From Saprospirales bacterium (GTDB taxonomy: Bacteria > Bacteroidota > Bacteroidia > Chitinophagales > Saprospiraceae), in assembly GCA_016719895.1 (NCBI GenBank), contig JADJYG010000021.1, positions 22,208-86,207 on the forward strand: a stretch of 64,000 nt of DNA, read 5' to 3'. The position numbers and the translations under genes were made by a program. The notes beneath the pieces are model-generated. The model saw only the letters and a program-made list of their open reading frames with translations. It ran no database searches and was not told the origin of the DNA. Positions 58,512 to 64,000 of the stretch are shown here, piece after piece. Numbering within the stretch: position 1 is the first letter of the stretch; every line of letters starts with the position of its first letter.

Positions 58512-58853
58512 ATGCCGAACAATCTATTCTTACGGGGCCTCTTTTGTGCCCTGGCCTTACCAGCCGGCGCCCAAAACTCCTCTGCCCTGGGACGTGTATA
58601 AAATCTTCCAGGCTAAATGTATCACCTGTCACGACCATACCTCGCCGGAAGCCGGGCTGGACCTGGAAGGCGCCGGCGCTACCGGGGCATACGGCTCCTT
58701 CGCCTGTTCAACTCCGCCGGCGCGGAAGTGTTGCACCGCACCCAGCTGCCGGCCAATGGGTTCGATCTGAATTTGGGCGGCCTGCCGCCCGGCTTCTACT
58801 GGATGCCTGCAGATGGGGCGGCCGCAAAACTGATCGTAAGCCGGCAGCCGTAA
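58512..58853 (+). pseudogene. Remnant of a cytochrome c-type T9SS protein
   Basis: Three consecutive pieces in alternating frames. A signal peptide (MPNNLFLRGLFCALALPAGA) is followed, one frame over, by WDVYKIFQAKCITCHDHTSP and EAGLDLEGAGA with a heme-attachment motif CxxCH. Back in the first frame comes a T9SS-like C-terminus (RLFNSAGAEVLHRTQ, GGLPPGFYWMPADG). Intact relatives have a longer cytochrome/PSD1-like middle, so an internal deletion plus frameshifts (about 58585 and 58690) is the best reading. Not functional as it stands. Confidence 0.6.
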
Positions 58854-58860
58854 AGCGGGC

Positions 58861-59679
58861 TCATTCGTTTGCCCGGCGCTCCAGCTCGCTCATGGTAAAG
58901 GTTTCTTTCAGCCGGAAAGCGTACCGGATATTCCCTTCCTCGCCAAAGGACTTGCGGTAATACACCAACCCGAGCCCTTTGGCGTACCATTCTTCGCCGC
59001 GGCCTTCTACCTCTGCCGAGCCTTCTTTGTTGTGGCCCACCGCCTCCTGCAACCCGAAACGGACGGTGGGGTAGCGCTTACCGCCAAATTCAAAATCGGG
59101 TCCATCGCCTAGAAAGCGCCGGTTCCGGATAATATAAATAGTGGCTGCCGTGTCGGCAGGAGGGTGATAACTCAGCTGAAAAAGGATAACCCCGAGCGAA
59201 TCGGACACCTGGAACGGGAAAATATTGGCCGACTCGATGGCTGCCCGGACCGGAATGGACTTGCCCGAAGCCGTGTCTTGTTCGTACAGGAACGTATTGC
59301 GCGCCAGGGAGCCGCTGGCCACGATCTTTTCCCGGGTGATCTGGTTGATGGCAAAATAGCGGTCGTATTGGGTGCCGATGAGAAATGTACCGCTGTCCCG
59401 TTCCATGGTATTGAAATACCAGTAACGGCGGTCGGTGGTATCCCCTTCCCCGGAAGCGTAGGCATACACCAGTCCGTTTTTCAGGTTTTCGATTGGAAAA
59501 TAGTACGCGCGAATGTCGCGTTTCCCGTTGCCACAGGCAAACAAAGTGCATAACGCACTGAAAACCAGGGTGCCCAGTACAGATCGCCGGACATATGCAT
59601 CCGGCAACTTGCACAAACTACTTGCCGCCGGGTTAATTCTGTCTGATTTCTTTTTCCAAAACGAATGGTACCGATGCAT
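58861..59679 (-). CDS. Lipoprotein of unknown function
   Basis: A 272-aa protein. A long N-terminus leads to a hydrophobic stretch with lipobox (VFSALCTLFACGNGKRD, Cys about residue 49). The mature part is beta-rich (YYFPIENLKNGLVYAYASG; AFRLKETFTMSE) with no domain I recognise. It begins 24 nt after the UbiA-like gene stop and is likely in one operon with it. It is convergent with the remnant at 58512. Confidence 0.65.
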   Translation of the reverse strand: MHRYHSFWKKKSDRINPAASSLCKLPDAYVRRSVLGTLVFSALCTLFACGNGKRDIRAYYFPIENLKNGLVYAYASGEGDTTDRRYWYFNTMERDSGTFLIGTQYDRYFAINQITREKIVASGSLARNTFLYEQDTASGKSIPVRAAIESANIFPFQVSDSLGVILFQLSYHPPADTAATIYIIRNRRFLGDGPDFEFGGKRYPTVRFGLQEAVGHNKEGSAEVEGRGEEWYAKGLGLVYYRKSFGEEGNIRYAFRLKETFTMSELERRANE

Positions 59680-59703
59680 AACAACGAATTTTACCCGTGA
59701 AAA

Positions 59704-60468
59704 TCAACCAAAATTTACACTCCACCAAACAAAACCCAACTGAAGCGCCATCAGCGCATCGATAGCAGCCTTTTGCCAGTGCCCCCAGGCCTGCAGCGCC
59801 GTTAGCGGGGGTATCGCCCACCCGCTGAACAGCAGTGAACAGGCCAACGCCAGCGCGCTGCTTGGGGAATAAATACCCAGATAGCCGTTGAGTACGGCAC
59901 AAAAAACTCCAAGCGCCAGGGCGGTATGGATCAGGCGGTGGGAACGGCGCGGACCCAAGCGAAGCACCAGGGTCGGAAGCCCGGCCTGGAGGTCGCGGGG
60001 CTGGTCGCAAAGATCGTACGCCAGGGCTAAGGCAAAAATAAAAGCAGCCCGCCCAACGAACAATATACCGGCGCCCGTCCATTGGTGAAAGGGCAGCGGC
60101 AACCAAACCGTTACCCAGGCCCAGGCCAGCGCAATAGCCAGTGGTTTCAATACAGGCCAGCGACGCAAGCCCAGGCGAAAACGAGCGGAGTATAACAGCC
60201 AGATAAGCGCCGGGAACAGGGTCGCTCCTTGTTGTACAACCGGAAGTTGTGCGTAACACAGGGCACTGCCTGCACCCATCAGCCAGGCCGGCAAACGCAG
60301 CGGCTCTATGGCGGCAAAATTGTACCCGAATACCGTAGCCCCGAAAGCAAACCCGAGCAGTGTGGCTGACGGCGGAAACCCGCCGGTCAGCAAATGGGTT
60401 TGCCACAACATCGCCACGGCGCATGCGCCGATCCAGAATAATCGTATGAACCCAGGAAAGAAAGACAC
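59704..60468 (-). CDS. UbiA-like prenyltransferase homologue
   Basis: A 254-aa polytopic protein with about seven to eight transmembrane helices. The loop AYDLCDQPRDLQAGLPTLVL matches the second Asp-rich motif (DxxxD) of UbiA prenyltransferases. The first motif (NDxxDxxxD) is replaced by FGYNFAAIEPLR, so key prenyl-diphosphate ligands are missing and catalysis is doubtful. A 13-nt palindrome (tgacaatttgtca, 60501-60513) and a near -7 box (CATATTTG) precede the start. Confidence 0.7.
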   Translation of the reverse strand: MSFFPGFIRLFWIGACAVAMLWQTHLLTGGFPPSATLLGFAFGATVFGYNFAAIEPLRLPAWLMGAGSALCYAQLPVVQQGATLFPALIWLLYSARFRLGLRRWPVLKPLAIALAWAWVTVWLPLPFHQWTGAGILFVGRAAFIFALALAYDLCDQPRDLQAGLPTLVLRLGPRRSHRLIHTALALGVFCAVLNGYLGIYSPSSALALACSLLFSGWAIPPLTALQAWGHWQKAAIDALMALQLGFVWWSVNFG

Positions 60469-60925
60469 GATGCAAATATGCTTGCTACAGCTGCATTTTT
60501 TGACAATTTGTCACAGCCGGACGTTTTTCCGGGATTTAACGAGACGCTAAAAAAATCCTCTGCATAACCCTATCTAAATTGCTTAAAATCAACTAATTGC
60601 ACTTGTTTTTGATTTTCATTGGTACAGAATTTAGTGCAATAAATTTTTTCTCTTTCCTCGTTTTTTCTGCCAAATTTCTACGCTGCCGGGGCATCTCCTC
60701 CCCATCTGGCGCCACTGCATTAAGGCCTTTCCCAGCGATTTTCTTCGCCCTTTGATGGTTGTTGGCGGCGTGTCGCCGCCGCAAGTCGGCCAACCCTCAA
60801 GTATGTTTTTCCAACACCAGCCTTAACAAAAGTCGCAAGATTTATGTCTGGTTGAAACAAAATGTTTTTAAAAACGAATCGGTACGCTATATTTGCCACT
60901 GTCTTAAAAAACAGACCGATTACTC
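60469..60925. other. Intergenic junction between core genes and the phage-like segment
   Basis: 457 bp whose base composition drops sharply after about 60540. It contains the palindrome at 60501, an inverted pair attgcact/agtgcaat around 60595-60640, and a plus-strand TATATTTG at 60888-60895 (a perfect -7 box) 31 nt before the small ORF at 60926. It may contain an element boundary; no attachment site could be defined. Confidence 0.4.
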
Positions 60926-61093
60926 ATGAAGTCGACCAAGGTTGTCCAGTTATGCATCCGGTTAAGGCTAATATTACTTGCTAAGAGTGGCAGCCACATC
61001 ATTGAGACCCAAAAGGTTGACGAGGTCGATTGTGGGAAACCGGACAATGACTCTCAGGTAAACACTGACGACCAGACCCAATTGATCCAATAA
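60926..61093 (+). CDS. Possible 55-aa protein antisense to the repressor 3' end
   Basis: ATG at 60926, stop at 61091-61093, 55 residues. It begins MKSTKVVQLCIRLRLILLAK and ends with an acidic/polar tail (DNDSQVNTDDQTQ). It has an exact -7 box upstream, normal-looking composition, and overlaps the last 120 nt of the XRE gene on the other strand. The overlap means only one of the two tails may be authentic. Confidence 0.35.
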   Translation: MKSTKVVQLCIRLRLILLAKSGSHIIETQKVDEVDCGKPDNDSQVNTDDQTQLIQ

Positions 61094-61303
61094 GTATTTC
61101 TCTCCTTCGCCTGTCATAATCCACAACGGATTGACATTGGCATCATTCAAAAGTCGCTCTAAGTGTTCCAGGCGCAAGTTTCCTTTGCCCTCACCCTTTA
61201 GAATATTTGAATAGTAGGACGCCTCAATGCCCATCAGTTCTGCCATTTGGGCCTTATTTAAGCCCAAATCCCGCCTAATTTCTTCTAACCTGTCTGTTTT
61301 CAT
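60974..61303 (-). CDS. XRE-family HTH repressor
   Basis: A 109-aa DNA-binding protein. The HTH is at about residues 5-60 (EEIRRDLGLNKAQMAELMGI, YYSNILKGEGKGNLRLEHLE), followed by LLNDANVNPLWIMTGEGEKY, a layout typical of phage or mobile-element repressors in Bacteroidota. It faces away from the gene at 61419, and two identical operator-like sites lie between them, one inside the opposing promoter. It most likely represses that promoter and possibly its own. Confidence 0.8.
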   Translation of the reverse strand: MKTDRLEEIRRDLGLNKAQMAELMGIEASYYSNILKGEGKGNLRLEHLERLLNDANVNPLWIMTGEGEKYLLDQLGLVVSVYLRVIVRFPTIDLVNLLGLNDVAATLSK

Positions 61304-61318
61304 ACCGCGAAAAGGGTA

Positions 61319-61374
61319 ATAATTTAAAATATCTAAACTATTTTTTGATAATTTAAAATATCTGAATATTTTTG
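61319..61374. promoter_or_regulatory. Tandem operators overlapping the Cro-side promoter
   Basis: Two identical 16-nt copies of ataatttaaaatatct (61319-61334 and 61348-61363; 29-nt period). The rightward promoter is TTTG at 61344-61347, a 19-nt spacer and TATTTTTG at 61367-61374, so the second operator fills the spacer. Binding there would block transcription of 61419; the first copy is placed to act on the leftward XRE promoter. Confidence 0.75.
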
Positions 61375-61418
61375 CCCTGTCAATTCACAAATCAAAACGC
61401 AAAGAACGCAATAAAGGA

Positions 61419-61694
61419 ATGACCAAATCCGCTGATATCGTTCAACTGCGCATGGAACTTCGGGCGAAGTTCCGGCAAGAATATGGTCCAGTGACTGCTT
61501 TTTGCAGAGAGCGGGGCATCTCGCCGGAATGGCTTCGGTTGGTATTTGCGGGGAGGTATGAGGGATATGATTTGCTGGTCGAAGCCGCCGAATTTCTAAG
61601 CCGCTATAAGGAAGAAAACAGGCTCAACGGCTGCAAAACAGCGCTATTTTGCCGAAAAGGTAGCCAATTTGCCGCTCTAATTCAAACAATTTGA
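61419..61694 (+). CDS. Small Cro-like/early mobile-element protein
   Basis: A 91-aa protein with an HTH-like helical N-terminus (ELRAKFRQEYGPVTAFCRER, GISPEWLRLVFAGRYEGYDL). Similar small proteins occupy the first rightward position opposite an XRE repressor in Bacteroidota phages and transposable elements, which supports a Cro/Ner-like role. This is from position and fold impression only. Its promoter and ATG are well placed. Confidence 0.6.
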   Translation: MTKSADIVQLRMELRAKFRQEYGPVTAFCRERGISPEWLRLVFAGRYEGYDLLVEAAEFLSRYKEENRLNGCKTALFCRKGSQFAALIQTI

Positions 61695-61726
61695 GTAAAA
61701 TTTAATACAACCAATTTACGCGACTT

Positions 61727-62653
61727 ATGATCTCTCAGTCAACAGGAACTTCAGCAGGCTGGAATCAAATAAACGAGGTCTTGATGAATGTGATCGGCAA
61801 GGCGGGAGGTATCCTTTCCGGCATGGCCGTCAGCCCGCATTGGATCAGCCACACCGATGCGATGCAAAAACTGGGCTGGCCGAAGATACTGCTGAAAAGA
61901 GGCGTGGAATTGGACCACTTGCATCCTATCGTAATTCCCGGCACCGGTGGTACGCAGTACGACCTGGAGGAACTGATGCGCTACAAGCATTTTCTGATGG
62001 ACGAGCGGCGTGAAAGCCGGCTCCACCCGCATTACATATCCAATTTCTTGGCACAATCAAAACCTGACACGCATGTTTTACTTGACAATTCTCGACGGCA
62101 TCCAAGTCGAATTCCCGCCCCACTCCGAATGCTTGGGAGAAGAACACCACAACCGGCAACGTATCCTGAACCTCGACATCAACCTGCGCCGGGAAGAACT
62201 CAAAGACGCCCTCCTGGACTACGAGGATGCGCACCCGGGCAACAACCTGTGGGCAGTAAGGTGTACGAATTCCTGCGGCACTGTCAGAACATCGTCTGGA
62301 AGCAATTGGCTGAACTGGCCGTGGCTAATCCTGCGGAATACGAGCTGTGGCGCGCCGGCCAGCGCGGCCACTGGCCCTTGCAGACCAACAACGTCGCCCA
62401 CGGGATGCTGCTCCGGCTCTCGGAAGGCCGGCGAGCACAACTGCACGAAGTGGGCGCCGCCATCGAGCGTACCAAATCCGGGATGCCGGTGATTTCCGAT
62501 AACATTCGTCGCACGGTACAAAACTGGCGCCGCAAGACGACGGCTGCATGGGTCACGCAAAGCGGCGATACGCTGAATGGTTTCCCGTTCTTCCTGTCCT
62601 GGACGCGCCTCAACCGTGCCGGAGAGCCCGATCCCAAAGCCGTGGCAACGTGA
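61727..62653 (+). pseudogene. Two phage-like genes with frame disruptions
   Basis: The first piece (MAVSPHWISHTDAMQKLGWP, VELDHLHPIVIPGTGGTQYD, to about HPHYISNFL) resembles a winged-helix or excisionase-like protein of about 115 aa. A second gene seems to start at 62073 in another frame (MFYLTILDGIQVEF, LGEEHHNRQRILNLDINLRR) and to return to the first frame near 62256 (KVYEFLRHCQNIVWKQLAE) until 62653. A single base change near 62045 would end gene 1 in a TGA just before the ATG at 62073. At least two indels are needed to restore both genes. No family identified. Confidence 0.5.
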
Positions 62654-64000
62654 TCGGCTTGGTCAACTTGACCTGGATTTTCGGCCCGGATGGGCAGATG
62701 CCACGGGCGAAAATGCGACCGATTCCGAACCAAATGCGGCGGGACAACAGGAAAAATTTTACAATCCCCAATACTCATTAAAACCGTTGAAAAAAAAAGA
62801 GAAGAAGGAAGAGGAGCGGCCTTCCGCTGAAGCGGAAGACGTTTTATTCCAGTCGGCAAAGCCGACAGAACCGGGGTGAAAACCGCCCAACAGCAAGGAA
62901 CGCCCTCCGGTGATTTAGGGCAAATTTTGAGCAAAATATTGCGCCCCCGCCACGCCTTCTCTGCGGCGATATTGGCACGGGCACGGCCGGCCTAAGGCAA
63001 TCCTGCATTGGCCCGGATTTACCTGCCACTTTTGGGGACTGGCCGATCCGCATGAATCTGAAATGTCACTAAAGGACCATTTCATGTCCACACCGCTCAA
63101 AAATGCGGAATTGCTGGTCGAAAACTCCGTATTCCAGCCTTGAAATGCGGGCGATGCCACTGAAGAGGCCGAAACGGTGCTTCGCCACATCGAAAGCCAA
63201 CAAATACCTGGAAGACAATCCTGAAACCTGGGTACTAACACCCGAAAAGCTCATGCGGCCGATCGTCCACACGGCAATTCCTGCTGAGCGCCCTAGTGAT
63301 TGTTCGTGAAAGAACCGCACACCCCGCAATTTCACCGAAACCCGGAAAATGAATCCGCCCGCGAGCGCAAAAACCGGTCATGCCCACTGCTTTCCCTCGG
63401 CGCCAACCGCACCCACTTCTCAGCACCTTCCCGTTGGTATTCCGAATACGGCCTGCAGCACCTGGAGGCCTGTGGCTGACCGTACATGGCCCAAGCCGAA
63501 CGCCGACGCCAGGTTGGAAAGCCGCAAAAACGGGAATTTGACGGCAACCGCGGCGCTTCTGGCCGCTTCCTCGCCAGCCCAATGCCCGTTTCCGATAGCC
63601 GTGGTGTACAACGCGAACTGGAACTTTCCGAACGGCAAAAATCAAAATGCGTTTCTGGGAAAAGGTAACCGCCATGCAAGCCAAGCAGACTTCGCCCGAA
63701 ATAGAACAGCCTGGCAGATATGTCGGTGATCTACCACCGCATGTGGCGGAGCCGATTTCCGCGACGCTACCCTGCGCGACACCAACGCTTTTTTTCCGTA
63801 TCGCGGATCGAAAACTACACCACGCCGACTTTCATCGTGCTGGCACACACCACGTCCTTCAACAGCAACACAACTGATCATGCAGACTGCCACTGCCACC
63901 CGCTGTCCGTTCTGCAAACGCCGCAAAACCCGTTGGGCATTACGGCACGGAATCCGAGTTCAAAATGTTGGTGTTCGCTTCGCGACCGCTGGCTTGCACC
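62654..64000. other. Coding-like but heavily disrupted end of the window
   Basis: Short stretches of good protein appear in changing plus-strand frames: a Lys/Glu-rich tail ending at 62879; a gene from 63084 (MSTPLKNAELLVENSVFQP, in-frame TGA at 63141, then NAGDATEEAETVLRHIESQQ, then a frameshift to YLEDNPETWVLTPEKLMRPI); LGANRTHFSAPSRWYSEYGL up to about 63480; and a final fragment from 63880 with a CPFC motif. No intact gene is visible. Pseudogenisation or low-quality sequence would look the same. Confidence 0.4.

Noticed and set aside
56534..58522. 662-codon minus-strand frame spanning several plus-strand genes
   Set aside because: It crosses the basic-tailed protein and the trpG/pabA gene antisense; no coherent protein.

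Overview
The window comes from a Bacteroidota chromosome, most likely a Saprospiria-type lineage (Haliscomenobacter/Lewinella relatives). The assignment rests on several secreted proteins with type IX secretion (T9SS) C-terminal sorting domains, a one-piece hybrid two-component regulator (propeller, kinase, receiver, AraC), a TonB-dependent receptor of the Bacteroidota OMP type, and repeated promoters of the Bacteroidota form TTTG-N19-21-TAnnTTTG. GC looks close to 55-58% over most of the window and visibly lower in a few cassettes. No rRNA, tRNA or CRISPR array was recognised.

Layout. 0-9.5 kb: SNF2 helicase, divergent polytopic membrane protein, M14 carboxypeptidase, and a VWA protein with three tandem beta-type repeats. 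9.5-24 kb: large T9SS cargo proteins (one frameshifted), a MntA/HepT-type toxin-antitoxin pair with a textbook promoter, the hybrid regulator, and aspS. 24-30 kb: two unknown genes (one frameshifted), then an RND exporter without partner genes. 30-34.7 kb: an AT-richer three-gene cassette (about 800, 414 and 306 aa; one start/stop overlap) of unknown function; this is the best candidate for an undescribed system. 34.9-40 kb: frameshifted FtsX-type permease, a MITE-like inverted-repeat element, and katG. 40-46.6 kb: an operon of a GltD-like Fe-S flavoprotein, pyruvate:ferredoxin oxidoreductase (nifJ), a dihydroorotate-dehydrogenase-like protein and a truncated SRPBCC fragment. 46.9-60.5 kb: mostly single housekeeping or envelope genes (serine hydrolase, TMEM220-like, smpB, class III aminotransferase, CBS protein, TonB receptor, BNR/Ycf48-like lipoprotein, CvpA, EF-hand-like protein with a basic tail, trpG/pabA, lipoprotein, UbiA-like). 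Two decayed genes lie among them: a transposase remnant and a cytochrome c/T9SS remnant. 60.5-64 kb: the edge of a phage-like or mobile element, with a divergent XRE repressor and Cro-like gene around tandem operators, followed by genes carrying many frame disruptions.

A recurring theme is 1-nt frameshifts in otherwise intact genes (near 20420, 24173 and 36540) and dense disruption after 62 kb. Sequencing error and real decay cannot be separated from one sequence. A second theme is dispersed inverted-repeat elements: long perfect hairpins between genes and one inside a coding region.
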